The notes: generated from the letters alone by a model not told the origin. A stretch of DNA of 64,000 bases from Secundilactobacillus kimchicus JCM 15530 (GCF_001433995.1 NZ_AZCX01000001.1:1-64000), one strand, 5' to 3'; counted from the stretch's first letter, positions 45,545-54,353 are shown. A program made the numbers and translations.

Positions 45545-46021
45545 TTACTTTTCATTGATTGGTTCGACCTGAGGTTTTTCTATCAGCTTCTCAGTCACCA
45601 TTTCAGGAAACCAGATGGCGATTTCATTAGCTGCGTTTTCACGGCTGTCGGAGGTGTGCACGATGTTGCGTAGAATGCCGTCGGGGTACTGGTGGGCGAA
45701 GTCACCGCGGATTGTACCGGGTGCGGATTCAATTGGTCGGGTGTTGCCGGCCATGTTATGAACAGCCTTAACAACGTTGGTACCGGTCACCACAATTGCG
45801 ACAATTGGGCCTTCTTGCATATAGGTTTCAATTTCATGGAAGAAAGGTTTGGCGACTTGTTCCACATAATGGCGTTTTAACTGATCAGTTGTGGCGTTAA
45901 CAACCTTAAGAGCAGCAATTCCGTATCGTTTCCGTTCAAAGCGGGTAATGATTTCGCCGATGTGACCTTCTGCCACACCGTCGGGTTTAACGAGGACTAA
46001 TGTTTTTTCAGTATCGACCAT
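45545..46021 (-). CDS. ndk: Nucleoside diphosphate kinase
   Basis: 158 aa. Balances NTP and dNTP pools by phosphate transfer through the active-site His. Family motifs are TLVLVKPDGVAEGHIGEI (residues 5-22), the Arg and Thr of GNTRPIESAPGTIRGD, and NIVHTSDS with the catalytic His (usually NIVHGSDS, so Gly to Thr here). The C-terminal tail EKPQVEPINEK is a little longer than usual. ATG 46021 is chosen because AAGGAG is 9 nt upstream; the frame is open to 46054 but those residues precede the ribosome site. Confidence 0.93.
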   Translation of the reverse strand: MVDTEKTLVLVKPDGVAEGHIGEIITRFERKRYGIAALKVVNATTDQLKRHYVEQVAKPFFHEIETYMQEGPIVAIVVTGTNVVKAVHNMAGNTRPIESAPGTIRGDFAHQYPDGILRNIVHTSDSRENAANEIAIWFPEMVTEKLIEKPQVEPINEK

Positions 46022-46181
46022 TCGACCCATCTCCTTTTTAGTTCTTACCATCATTATACCTGTTTCTTATTTTGAAATTACGACGAAATTTTGCTTTTTT
46101 TGTGATTTTTCCTCATCAAAATCCAACCCCCTAAGTGGCGTGGAATATCGTATAATAATTTTAAAACGACGGAGGTCAGAC

Positions 46182-46622
46182 ATGCGACTCACAATTGAGG
46201 ATTTTACGTATATTAATCATCAGGTGCAACAAATCAAAGCGACGCCAACAGCTGAATTAACGGATGAGGTGGGATTAAGTCACCTGTTAACTAAAATTCA
46301 AGAAACGCCAGCCACCGAAGCTGACGTGGTGCAGCAGGCGGCAACGGTGTTAACACAACTCCTTGATCACCCGGTATTTGCGGCTGGCAACCTTGCGACG
46401 GCTGTCGTGGCCACCATTGCCTTTTTGCGCGCCAGCGGGTATGAAATTACGGAACACGTCCCTGGCTTTTTCATTGCGTTAACGGATCAGCCCTTGGACG
46501 CGACTAACGTTTCATCTGCTTTAGCACCGGCTCTTCGTGAAATTGAGGCGCCTAATGACGCGATCCATTCGGTTTTCACCGATGAGTGGGTATTGGCAAC
46601 CGTCAAGGCATTAGCAGATTAG
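46182..46622 (+). CDS. Hypothetical protein with a degenerate Doc/Fic-like core
   Basis: 146 aa. Residues 63-88 read DHPVFAAGNLATAVVATIAFLRASGY around that stretch, which follows the Doc toxin core (HPF-x-DGNKRTA..A..FL...GY), but the acidic residue, Lys and Arg of the Fic motif HPFx(D/E)GN(K/G)R are missing and there is one extra residue. If related, it cannot carry out standard AMP transfer or phosphorylation. The rest is helical and acidic with no known motif. ATG 46182 follows GGAGG; an upstream in-frame start at 46140 precedes the ribosome site. No antitoxin gene is next to it. Confidence 0.6.
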   Translation: MRLTIEDFTYINHQVQQIKATPTAELTDEVGLSHLLTKIQETPATEADVVQQAATVLTQLLDHPVFAAGNLATAVVATIAFLRASGYEITEHVPGFFIALTDQPLDATNVSSALAPALREIEAPNDAIHSVFTDEWVLATVKALAD

Positions 46623-46654
46623 CCATTCAAGCGTGAGCATTTCAATTCGTAACT

Positions 46655-46697
46655 AAATAAAGCTTGGCGGATGAAGTTTCCCGTCAAGCTTTATTTG
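46655..46697. terminator. Bidirectional terminator
   Basis: AAATAAAGCTTG / CAAGCTTTATTTG with GGCGG/CCGTC extension, between convergent genes. Confidence 0.8.
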
Positions 46698-47096
46698 TTA
46701 GTCAGCACGAGTCAAACTGACCGTTAAAACATTGTCAGATGTTGTGTCATAACTGGCCAGAATCCCGTTGACAACGTCGGAAGCAGGACCGTGAGTCGAG
46801 GTGGAGCGGTGGTAGGTATTGATCCAAGTTCCAAGAGCCTCAAAGCCGAACTCAAACCCCTCAAAAACCTGCATGTACTCAGTGGACTGAGGTTTTGTTG
46901 TTTGGATGGTGATTTTGGTCACGCGCTGGTCGCTAATGACCATCGATAATTTGATGGGCGCAGTAGCAACGAGCGTTTGAGTGCCATCAGCCGTCTGGGT
47001 CGGGAGTTTATAAGGCGCCAACCGCATGTTGTCGTTATAAATGGTTGAGACGTAGTCATACGTCCCTAAGTCGTGTTCACCAAGGTGTTGGGTCAT
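46698..47096 (-). CDS. Hypothetical protein, 132 aa
   Basis: I do not recognise the family. It is soluble, beta-rich and without a signal peptide. The C-terminal half (about residues 85-130) has aromatic and Thr/Ser-rich stretches. ATG 47096 has AGGAGG 7 nt upstream, a very strong ribosome site; TTG 47117 precedes it. It is monocistronic. Confidence 0.7.
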   Translation of the reverse strand: MTQHLGEHDLGTYDYVSTIYNDNMRLAPYKLPTQTADGTQTLVATAPIKLSMVISDQRVTKITIQTTKPQSTEYMQVFEGFEFGFEALGTWINTYHRSTSTHGPASDVVNGILASYDTTSDNVLTVSLTRAD

Positions 47097-47255
47097 TTTT
47101 ATGCCTCCTAAGGTCAATTGTAGTCACTATAAATTTGAGCTTAGTGTACCGCAACGACCTCAAAGCGCAAGCAAAGTGTTTCAAGCACTTCTGGTTTGGT
47201 TTTTACCAGCTTTATGCTATTCTCAAATTAAAATATGAGAAACGAGGCGAACAAA

Positions 47256-47480
47256 ATGGAATTAACGCAAACGGATTTTGATATTTTGGATGCCATTCAA
47301 ACGGGACGGGTGGCGGCAGGGACAAGTCCTAGTCACTTTGTGGATTACTGTGATAACGAAATTGGTGGCGACCCGCGACCACTAATCCAAGCGGGATATA
47401 TTGATGCAGAACCGTATATCAATGGGCTAACCGACAAGGGCAAGGCTGCTTGGGAGGCTTTTAAAAACGTTCAAAAATAG
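47256..47480 (+). CDS. Hypothetical small protein, 74 aa
   Basis: LTQTDFDILDAIQTGRVAAG at the start and KGYID..INGLTDKGKAAWE-like segments at the end resemble a small winged-helix domain, the last part being the wing and final helix. No known family was recognised. ATG 47256 has ACGAGGCGA upstream, a modest ribosome site. The next gene starts 22 nt on, so they may be co-transcribed. No promoter partner is evident other than an AT-rich stretch. Confidence 0.6.
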   Translation: MELTQTDFDILDAIQTGRVAAGTSPSHFVDYCDNEIGGDPRPLIQAGYIDAEPYINGLTDKGKAAWEAFKNVQK

Positions 47481-47502
47481 CCAAACAATTGAATTTGACA
47501 AC

Positions 47503-47838
47503 GTGGCGGCAGCCAAGGCCCAGATTTTACGCCAATTTGATTGGTGGCAGATGATGATTGGCTATACAGAACGTCAAATTCGCGATTACCAGTCTTTCAA
47601 TACGGGGCTATCCTTTTCCCGTGATCTTCGGCGGGATGTGACTCGGACTTATCAGCAAGCGAAGGGGAACGTTCCGCACACTCGTGCTGGCAAACGGTTG
47701 AAAAGGTTGTTTCTGGAAATTTTGCAGGTTTTATCAAATCAGATCCTATCGGTGCCAAAACGGGATCTGGTTTACGACGATCTCGTCCGGTTTAAAGATC
47801 AGTTAGTTGAAGCAAAACGCCTGATTACGACAAACTAG
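47503..47838 (+). CDS. Hypothetical helical protein, 111 aa
   Basis: An all-helical, basic protein with no signal peptide. The start is uncertain: GTG 47503 has no clear ribosome site and the frame stays open upstream into the end of the preceding gene. It may be translated by coupling from that gene. Helical bundles of about 100 aa like this include bacteriocin immunity proteins, but I see no specific motif and no bacteriocin gene, so I make no assignment. A strong terminator follows. Confidence 0.6.
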   Translation: MAAAKAQILRQFDWWQMMIGYTERQIRDYQSFNTGLSFSRDLRRDVTRTYQQAKGNVPHTRAGKRLKRLFLEILQVLSNQILSVPKRDLVYDDLVRFKDQLVEAKRLITTN

Positions 47839-47845
47839 CGAGAAT

Positions 47846-47890
47846 CAAATAGCGCGTCAGTCCGAATGCTTCAGGCTGACGCGCTATTTG
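47846..47890. terminator. Bidirectional terminator
   Basis: CAAATAGCGCGTCAG(TCC) / (AGG)CTGACGCGCTATTTG between convergent small genes. Confidence 0.85.
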
Positions 47891-47918
47891 TTGACCACGG
47901 CAAGGTGGTGATGGCCGG

Positions 47919-48155
47919 TTAAACTTCCTTGGAGACGTGATAAGCTTGGCCGGCGTCTTTTTCATTGTTATGAGTGACTTCGTTATCAGCCAAGAAAATA
48001 TCGAAATCATGGTTGTCAACGCCCTTTACCACGAGCACATGGCCTTCTTGAACCTGGTTTTTATCGCGATAAATCTGGGCTGTCCGGACTGCTTCGTCGT
48101 AGTCGTGAAAGTTCCCGATAGAATCGCCTGGGTTGAAGAAAATTAGATTGTCCAT
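47919..48155 (-). CDS. Hypothetical protein, 78 aa
   Basis: A small, acidic, soluble protein with alternating strands and a helix (YDEAVRTAQIYRDKNQVQEGH). No family is recognised. ATG 48155 has GGTGGGGAT upstream. A good -10 TATAAT lies on the minus strand at 48206-48201, next to a cre-like site. It is divergent from asnB. Confidence 0.65.
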   Translation of the reverse strand: MDNLIFFNPGDSIGNFHDYDEAVRTAQIYRDKNQVQEGHVLVVKGVDNHDFDIFLADNEVTHNNEKDAGQAYHVSKEV

Positions 48156-48208
48156 AGTATCCCCACCATTTCTTTTTTTATTCGTTTGGCTTAACTAATA
48201 TTATACCG

Positions 48209-48222
48209 CAAAAACGCTTTCA
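48209..48222. promoter_or_regulatory. Candidate CcpA cre site
   Basis: CAAAAACGCTTTCA matches the cre consensus TGWNANCGNTNWCA at 12 of 14 positions; the first two bases differ. It lies between the divergent 78-aa gene and asnB, adjacent to the -10 of the former. Confidence 0.4.
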
Positions 48223-48327
48223 GTGGCGAAAACGCGATTGTTAGTGGCCCGATTTTAAAGAAAAGATTATGGCCCGTCATGTTTAGTAGTATTGTGCGCT
48301 ATTTTTTGCTAAAATGTAGTCTGGTTT

Positions 48328-48348
48328 AGCGGCAGAATGTCGCTTTTA
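48328..48348 (+). promoter_or_regulatory. Leader hairpin upstream of asnB
   Basis: AGCGGCA GAA TGTCGCT (48328-48344), 7 bp with a 3-nt loop, followed by TTTATTTAT. It looks like a short attenuator in the asnB leader. Confidence 0.4.
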
Positions 48349-48388
48349 TTTATGTAAATAAAAAATGAGAGAATAAGAGGTAAACAAT

Positions 48389-50290
48389 ATGTGTGGTTTT
48401 GTTGGTTATGTTAATCAATCAGACGTCGCTAGCGACACGATTGTTAAGATGGCGAATCGCATCCGTCACCGGGGTCCGGATGACGAAGCATATTTTGAAG
48501 GAAAAGGTGCAACAATGGGGTTCCGGCGGTTGTCCATCATTGACTTAGCTCATGGGAAGCAACCAATGTACAACAAGGACCAGACAAAGGTGTTGACCTT
48601 TAACGGTGAAATTTATAACTACCAAGAAGTTCGTGAAGAGTTAAAGGCTTTGGGGTACGAATTTAAAACGGACGTTGACTCAGAAGTCTTGATTCACGGT
48701 TATGATGCTTGGGGGCCAGACCTGTTACAAAAGCTCCGTGGCATGTTTGCCTTTGCCATCTATGATGAAGCAAAGGATGAAGTTTTCGGTGCCCGGGACC
48801 ATTTTGGGATTAAACCTTTGTACTACTATGACGATGGTCAGAGCTTTCTCTGGGCGTCTGAAATTAAAGCGTTCCTAGATCACCCAAAGTTTGTGAAAGA
48901 ATTTAACAAAGATCTGTTGGCCATCCACCTGAGTTTTGAATTTATTCCGTCCAAGGAAACCATGTTCAAAAACGTGTACAAGGTGTTACCAGGCCACTAC
49001 TTCATTCACAAGAACGGGCAGACCGAAACGCATGAATATTACCACTTTAACTATGATCATATTGACGATACGCAAACAATCGATGATGATGCGGCAAAAA
49101 TTCGCAAAATCGTCGATGATTCGGTTGATGCGCATATGATCGCCGACGTTGAAGTTGGTAGCTTCTTATCAAGTGGGATCGATTCAAGTTATGTCTTGAA
49201 TGAAGCCGCTAAGTTGAAGCCAATTCAGTCGTTTTCACTTGGATTTAACGATTCAAAGTACAGTGAATTGAGTTGGTCAACGGAATTCGCAAAGGAAATC
49301 CACCAAGCCAACACGCCACTGACGATGACTGGCGACGACTATTTCGACATCCTACCAACCATTATGTACTATATGGACGAACCACTTTCTAACCCTTCAG
49401 CAATGCAACTTTACTATCTGTCGAAGGGCACCCGGGAGCACGTGAAGGTTGCCCTTTCAGGGGAAGGGGCTGATGAGTTCTTTGGGGGATACAATACCTA
49501 CCTTGAAGCCAAGCCATTTGAAACTTACCAAAAATGGGTACCAAAGCCGATTCGAAAGGGTCTCGCTAAAGCAGTCGTTAACTTGCCACGGTTCCACGGG
49601 CGCCGGTTCCTCGTTCGGGGGGCGCAACCGTTAAGTGAACGTTATTACCGGGTGAACTACGTTTTTGATTATCATGATCGTGACGTTATTTTGAAGGATT
49701 CATCCCTAAACCGTGATGCGGGTGCGTACACCCAACACATCTTTGACGACGTTGCCGGTAAGGATGAGATGACGCAGATGCAGTATTTTGACATCAACAC
49801 CTGGTTGCCGTATGACATCTTGCATAAAGCGGATCGGATGAGTATGTGCAACTCGCTTGAAGTCCGGACACCGTTGGTCGACAAAGAAGTGGCCAAGTTT
49901 GCGGCCACGATGCCGATTAAGACGCGAATTCGCGGGACTGAAACAAAGGTCTCACTGCGAACTGCCGCAGCTTCAGAGTTACCAGAACGGGTGGCTAACA
50001 AAGAAAAACTCGGGTTCCCATCACCAATTGCGACCTGGATTAAAGAAGACAAGTATCGTCAGCGCATCGAAGAAGCCTTTACTTCTGATGTGGCTGAGAA
50101 GTTCTTCAATACGGATGCCTTGATGAATATTTTGCAAGAACACGTGAATGGTAAGTCAAGCATGCAAAAGATCTTTACGATTTACACCTTTATCTTATGG
50201 TACCAAGTGTACTTCCCGGAAGAGACTTCTGCTGACACCATCAGCAAGGTTCACCGGACAGATATCGATAAAATTAAAAAAGTAAGTTAA
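48389..50290 (+). CDS. asnB: Glutamine-dependent asparagine synthetase-like amidotransferase (AsnB/AsnH)
   Basis: 633 aa. N-terminal class II glutaminase with catalytic Cys2 (MCGFVGY), then the ATP-pyrophosphatase synthetase domain with SSGIDSS (about residues 258-264) and the C-terminal LEVRTPLVD motif. It can make asparagine, but in lactic acid bacteria close relatives amidate peptidoglycan: L. lactis AsnH converts the crossbridge D-Asp to D-Asn, and L. plantarum AsnB1 amidates meso-DAP. The next genes (murE, D-Asp ligase, racemase) make a peptidoglycan role likely here. ATG 48389 follows AAGAGG. A terminator separates it from murE. Confidence 0.9.
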   Translation: MCGFVGYVNQSDVASDTIVKMANRIRHRGPDDEAYFEGKGATMGFRRLSIIDLAHGKQPMYNKDQTKVLTFNGEIYNYQEVREELKALGYEFKTDVDSEVLIHGYDAWGPDLLQKLRGMFAFAIYDEAKDEVFGARDHFGIKPLYYYDDGQSFLWASEIKAFLDHPKFVKEFNKDLLAIHLSFEFIPSKETMFKNVYKVLPGHYFIHKNGQTETHEYYHFNYDHIDDTQTIDDDAAKIRKIVDDSVDAHMIADVEVGSFLSSGIDSSYVLNEAAKLKPIQSFSLGFNDSKYSELSWSTEFAKEIHQANTPLTMTGDDYFDILPTIMYYMDEPLSNPSAMQLYYLSKGTREHVKVALSGEGADEFFGGYNTYLEAKPFETYQKWVPKPIRKGLAKAVVNLPRFHGRRFLVRGAQPLSERYYRVNYVFDYHDRDVILKDSSLNRDAGAYTQHIFDDVAGKDEMTQMQYFDINTWLPYDILHKADRMSMCNSLEVRTPLVDKEVAKFAATMPIKTRIRGTETKVSLRTAAASELPERVANKEKLGFPSPIATWIKEDKYRQRIEEAFTSDVAEKFFNTDALMNILQEHVNGKSSMQKIFTIYTFILWYQVYFPEETSADTISKVHRTDIDKIKKVS

Positions 50291-50296
50291 TGAATG

Positions 50297-50358
50297 AAAC
50301 CGACCTTTAAAACGCGGCACCAGTAGTGGGCCGGTTTTGAAAGTCGGTTTCTTTTTTG
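50297..50358 (+). terminator. asnB terminator
   Basis: AAACCGAC / GTCGGTTT arms with an inner AAAAC..GTTTT pairing, followed by CTTTTTT. Confidence 0.8.
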
Positions 50359-50418
50359 CGTGAAACGTGAAATAATGGTGGTTAGACAATTATTGAACGA
50401 GCTGGAGATGAAAAAGCC

Positions 50419-51951
50419 ATGTCGCTTGCGATGACCCAAGTGTTGACTTTATTAAAGGAACATCATTTATTAAAAACTGTGACTGGCACGGCGCCAAATG
50501 AGGCGTTTGCAGCAGTGACGTACGATTCACGGCAGGTAAAGCCCAAAACGTTGTTTTTCTGTAAAGGGAATTTTAAGCCGAGCTATTTGACGAGTGCTAA
50601 GAAAGCGGGCGCAACCGCCTACGTCTCCGAAACCGCGTATCCAGAAGGGACGGGCCTGACAGCAATCATTGTATCAGACGTCCAAAAGGCTATGGCGTTA
50701 CTTGGTGCAGCCTTTTACGATTATCCCCAAAACGAACTGTTTATCGTTGCTTTCACGGGGACGAAGGGAAAAACGACGTCAGCTTACTTTACCCATGCCA
50801 TTTTGCAACATGCAACAAACGGTAAAACGGGTCTGTTTTCTACCATTGATCGGGTATTGGGACCACGGCCAGGTGACCGTTTTAAGTCACATTTAACTAC
50901 GCCAGAATCGCTCGACCTATTCCGCGATATGCGGACCGCTGTCACAAACGGTATGACGCACTTAGTGATGGAAGTGTCCTCACAAGCCTACAAGAAAAAT
51001 CGAGTTTACGGGCTGACTTTTGACGTAGGAATCTTTTTGAACATCAGTCCCGACCACGTTGGTCCAAATGAACACCCAACATTTGCCGACTACCTTCACT
51101 GCAAGGAACAGTTACTGGTGAACAGTCGGAAGTGCATCATTAACGCTGAGACGGACCATTTCCAGGATGTCTATTATGCGGCTAAGACCTCAACACAACC
51201 CGAAAACGTATATTTGTATGGTCGCCAGGGTTCAGTAAAAGATATCGTTGTCGACGTGACATTTAACAATCAGGAAGAGACCCTCCACGAGAGTGACTTC
51301 GTTGTGACCGGCGCAAGTGAAAAGGGGACTGCTCTTGGGATGGCTGGCGCCTACACGTTACACTTGCCAGGTGATTATAATGAGAGTAACGCCGTTAGTG
51401 CTGCCATGGCCGCCACTTTGGCGGGTGCGAAACCAGCGGAGATTAAGCAAGCGCTGGTGGATGTTCACGTGCCTGGACGGATGGAAATGATTGATACGCC
51501 GAACCATGGGACAATCTATATTGATTACGCCCACAATTACGCTAGCATGAAAGCATTGCTGAGCTTCTTACGCCAGCAAACTGATGCTGGTCGGGTGATT
51601 GTCGTCGTCGGCAGTACCGGAGACAAGGGCGTCTCTCGTCGCAAAGGGTTTGGCCAAGCATTGAGCGAAGAAGCAAACGTGGCCATCTTGACCACCGATG
51701 ATCCGGGCTTTGAAGACCCCCGCAAAATCGCGCAAGAAATTGACGCCCATATTGACCATGACCGGGTGAGCGTTCAATACGTCATGGACCGCAGTCAGGC
51801 GATTCGGACGGCTATTGAGATGAGCCGCGCTGATGACATCGTGGTATTAGCTGGGAAGGGCGAAGACGCCTACCAAAAAATCAACGGGGTCGATACTCCA
51901 TATGCAACTGATGTCACAGTTGCGAAAAACGTTGTGAAGGAGCTTTCATGA
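50419..51951 (+). CDS. murE: UDP-MurNAc-tripeptide ligase MurE (L-lysine type likely)
   Basis: 510 aa Mur ligase that adds the third residue of the peptidoglycan stem. ATP site TGTKGKTTSAY (about residues 112-122), a TTPESLD segment, and the C-terminal domain with YIDYAHN. The specificity motif, DNPR in DAP-adding enzymes, is DDPG here (about residue 433), so meso-DAP is unlikely and L-Lys is expected. This fits the D-Asp ligase next door, since D-Asp is attached to L-Lys. ATG 50419 has GGAG about 11 nt upstream. The stop overlaps the ligase start by 4 nt. Confidence 0.93.
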   Translation: MSLAMTQVLTLLKEHHLLKTVTGTAPNEAFAAVTYDSRQVKPKTLFFCKGNFKPSYLTSAKKAGATAYVSETAYPEGTGLTAIIVSDVQKAMALLGAAFYDYPQNELFIVAFTGTKGKTTSAYFTHAILQHATNGKTGLFSTIDRVLGPRPGDRFKSHLTTPESLDLFRDMRTAVTNGMTHLVMEVSSQAYKKNRVYGLTFDVGIFLNISPDHVGPNEHPTFADYLHCKEQLLVNSRKCIINAETDHFQDVYYAAKTSTQPENVYLYGRQGSVKDIVVDVTFNNQEETLHESDFVVTGASEKGTALGMAGAYTLHLPGDYNESNAVSAAMAATLAGAKPAEIKQALVDVHVPGRMEMIDTPNHGTIYIDYAHNYASMKALLSFLRQQTDAGRVIVVVGSTGDKGVSRRKGFGQALSEEANVAILTTDDPGFEDPRKIAQEIDAHIDHDRVSVQYVMDRSQAIRTAIEMSRADDIVVLAGKGEDAYQKINGVDTPYATDVTVAKNVVKELS

Positions 51952-53207
51952 TTATGAAGAACCAACCAAATTTTACGCCAATTTTACTTGGGAGTGACTT
52001 TAACGTCTACGGAATGGCCCGCTCCTTTTATGAGTTATATGGTCAGCCGGTTAAGGCAATCGCCTCGATTCAATTAGCACCGACACGATTCACGAAAATT
52101 GTGGATTTAGAACTAATTGACGGTTTTGATGAAGATCCGGTTTGGATTGAATCCATGCGCAAAATCAAGACCCGCTATCAAGATCACGACGAACCCGTTA
52201 TCCTGATTGGTTGTGGTGACGGTTACGCGGAGCTTATTGCTAAGCACAAAGACGAGCTAGCTGACACGTTTGTGTGTCCATACATTGACTACGATTTGTT
52301 GAAACGGTTGAACAACAAGGAACGGTTTTATGAAATCTGTGATCAGTATGGGTTACCATATCCGGCAACCCGGACAATTTCAAAAGCTGATCATGATAGT
52401 GACCAGTCGATTGAGCAACCGTTTGACTACCCAGTTGCGTTAAAACCGGCCAATAGTGTGGAATGGTTAGACGTCCATTTTGAAGGCCGGAAAAAAGCGT
52501 TCCGGATTCAAAGTCGTGAAGAATTTGATCGCGTCATTAACTTGGCTTATGAAACCGGGTATACATCTGATTTTATTTTACAGGATTTCATTCCAGGCGA
52601 TGATAGTCATATGCGGGTCCTGAACGCTTACGTGGATCAAAACCACCATGTCAAAATGATGTGTCTGGGCCATCCATTGTTGGAAGATCCAGCGCCATCA
52701 GCCATCGGTAATTACGTTGCCATTTTGCCAGAATATAATCAAGCCGTCTACGATCAGATTCAAACGTTCTTGGAGGCCATTAACTTTACTGGTTATGCTA
52801 ACTTTGATATGAAGTACGACGCGCGCGATAAGACCTTTAAGTTGTTCGAAATTAACCTACGGCAAGGCCGGAGCAGTTTCTTTGTGACCTTAAACGGATA
52901 CAACCTTGCCGATTGGGTGGTTCAGGATTATGTCACTCAGACATTAGCTGATCAACCAACGGTTTATGGGAACCAGGATCCAAACAAGCACGCCCTGTGG
53001 TTGGGTGTTCCGGTTAAGACGTTTAAAAAGTATGCCCGCGAAAATGCGGACAAAGACCACGCGATGGCGTTAATTAAGAATAAGCGCTATGGGACAACGT
53101 TTGCTTATTCAAAGGATATGAATTTAAAACGGTGGGCGCTCATCAAATGGATGAACCATAACTACGTTAAAAACTTTGACCGCTTCTTTGCTGAAAATAA
53201 GGGGTGA
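51948..53207 (+). CDS. D-aspartate ligase (Aslfm family), ATP-grasp
   Basis: 419 aa, similar in size and layout to Enterococcus faecium Aslfm, which joins D-Asp to the epsilon amine of L-Lys in the UDP-MurNAc-pentapeptide. ATP-grasp features: PVALKPANSVEWLDVHFEG (about residues 160-178), the FILQDFIPGDDSHMRVL segment, and the metal-binding FEINLRQGRSS near residue 302. ATG 51948 overlaps the murE stop (ATGA) and has AAGGAG 5 nt upstream. With murE before it and an aspartate racemase after it, the three genes supply and attach the crossbridge residue. Confidence 0.9.
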   Translation: MIMKNQPNFTPILLGSDFNVYGMARSFYELYGQPVKAIASIQLAPTRFTKIVDLELIDGFDEDPVWIESMRKIKTRYQDHDEPVILIGCGDGYAELIAKHKDELADTFVCPYIDYDLLKRLNNKERFYEICDQYGLPYPATRTISKADHDSDQSIEQPFDYPVALKPANSVEWLDVHFEGRKKAFRIQSREEFDRVINLAYETGYTSDFILQDFIPGDDSHMRVLNAYVDQNHHVKMMCLGHPLLEDPAPSAIGNYVAILPEYNQAVYDQIQTFLEAINFTGYANFDMKYDARDKTFKLFEINLRQGRSSFFVTLNGYNLADWVVQDYVTQTLADQPTVYGNQDPNKHALWLGVPVKTFKKYARENADKDHAMALIKNKRYGTTFAYSKDMNLKRWALIKWMNHNYVKNFDRFFAENKG

Positions 53208-53211
53208 GACG

Positions 53212-53937
53212 ATGAACCATTTCTTTACAATTATTGGTGGTATGGGGACCATGGCGACTGAGAGTTATATTCATCAACTTAATTTGCGGACCCCAGCACA
53301 CCAAGATCAAGATTATTTGGATTATATTTTGGTTAATCATGCGACCGTTCCTGACCGCACCACGTATATTTTGGATAATAATGCCGCGAGTCCTGTGCCA
53401 CCGCTAGTCACTGATTTTAAGCGGTTGTCGGCCCTGAAACCAGATTTTTTCACGTTACCGTGCAACACGGCCCACTTTTTCTTTGATCAGTTTCAAGCAG
53501 CGACTGACATTCCGATTTTACACATGCCGCGCGAGGCGGTTGCTGATATTAAACTGAAGTATCCGGCAGCTAAGAAGGTTGGCCTCGTTGCGACGCGTGG
53601 GACCATCACGGATGGTATTTACGATCGTGAGATTCTAGCGGCCGGATATGATCTTGCAAAACCGACTGAAGCGATTCAAAAAAAGACGGACCAATTAATC
53701 TATGACAACATCAAAGACAATAACGTCGTCGATCGAGCGCTATTCCATGGCCTGGTCCAAGATATGTTTACTCAATTTGACTGCGACGTCGTTATTTTGG
53801 GATGTACGGAACTCTCCCTGGCTCAGGAAAGAGAACCAATCACTGAGTTGCCAATTATTGATAGCCAGTCAGTGCTGGTTGATCAAACGTTAAAGTTAGC
53901 CTTGAAACAACAAAAAAATATCTCGTATCAACCTTAA
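53212..53937 (+). CDS. racD: Aspartate racemase
   Basis: 241 aa, PLP-independent Asp/Glu racemase family. The two catalytic cysteines are in LPCNTAH (about residue 82) and LGCTELSLA (about residue 200). Makes D-aspartate from L-aspartate, the substrate of the D-Asp ligase whose gene ends 4 nt upstream. ATG 53212 has GGGGTGA just upstream; the frame is open to 53176 but that lies inside the ligase gene. Third gene of murE-ligase-racD, followed by a strong terminator. Confidence 0.93.
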   Translation: MNHFFTIIGGMGTMATESYIHQLNLRTPAHQDQDYLDYILVNHATVPDRTTYILDNNAASPVPPLVTDFKRLSALKPDFFTLPCNTAHFFFDQFQAATDIPILHMPREAVADIKLKYPAAKKVGLVATRGTITDGIYDREILAAGYDLAKPTEAIQKKTDQLIYDNIKDNNVVDRALFHGLVQDMFTQFDCDVVILGCTELSLAQEREPITELPIIDSQSVLVDQTLKLALKQQKNISYQP

Positions 53938-53945
53938 GCCTTCAC

Positions 53946-54006
53946 AAAAAGGGACCAGTTTCAGTTCGCATCAAGCATTACGCGAACTGAAACTGGTCCT
54001 TTTTTA
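53946..54006. terminator. Bidirectional terminator
   Basis: AAAGGACCAGTTTCAGTTCG-type arms (about 22 bp) flanking a 15-nt loop, with T runs on both sides, between racD and the DUF1516 gene. Confidence 0.94.
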
Positions 54007-54008
54007 CC

Positions 54009-54353
54009 TTAATGACCCCATCCGAGCCATAGGCCGAACCCGGCGGTTAGAATTAAAACGATTGCGAGTGTCCAAACAAGGCCGCTAGCCAAGCTGCGTT
54101 CTTGTTTGCGACCGAATGCAATCTCAATCAGAGCAATAACGGCTAAGCCGAGGAGGGCTTTGACTGAAATCAACACGGGACTGTACTGAAATGTTCGAAT
54201 GACTAAGATAACGCCACTAATTAAAATTAACAGATACAAAAATCGGTCGAGAATCAACCACTGCGCAATTCGTTTTTCTTCTTTGCGAGTTAGGCCAATT
54301 ATTGTAATTGGCACAAGCAAAATAAAACTAACAAGATGGATAAGTAACCACAT
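54009..54353 (-). CDS. DUF1516 (YisL) family membrane protein
   Basis: 114 aa with four hydrophobic helices. The N-terminal MWLLIHLVSFILLV, the internal DRFLYLLILISGVIL and KALLGLAVIALIEI segments are typical of YisL/UPF0344. Function unknown. ATG 54353 is chosen because GGAGG lies upstream (GGAGGCGTTTAGT before ATG); TTG 54368 precedes that site. Confidence 0.88.
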   Translation of the reverse strand: MWLLIHLVSFILLVPITIIGLTRKEEKRIAQWLILDRFLYLLILISGVILVIRTFQYSPVLISVKALLGLAVIALIEIAFGRKQERSLASGLVWTLAIVLILTAGFGLWLGWGH

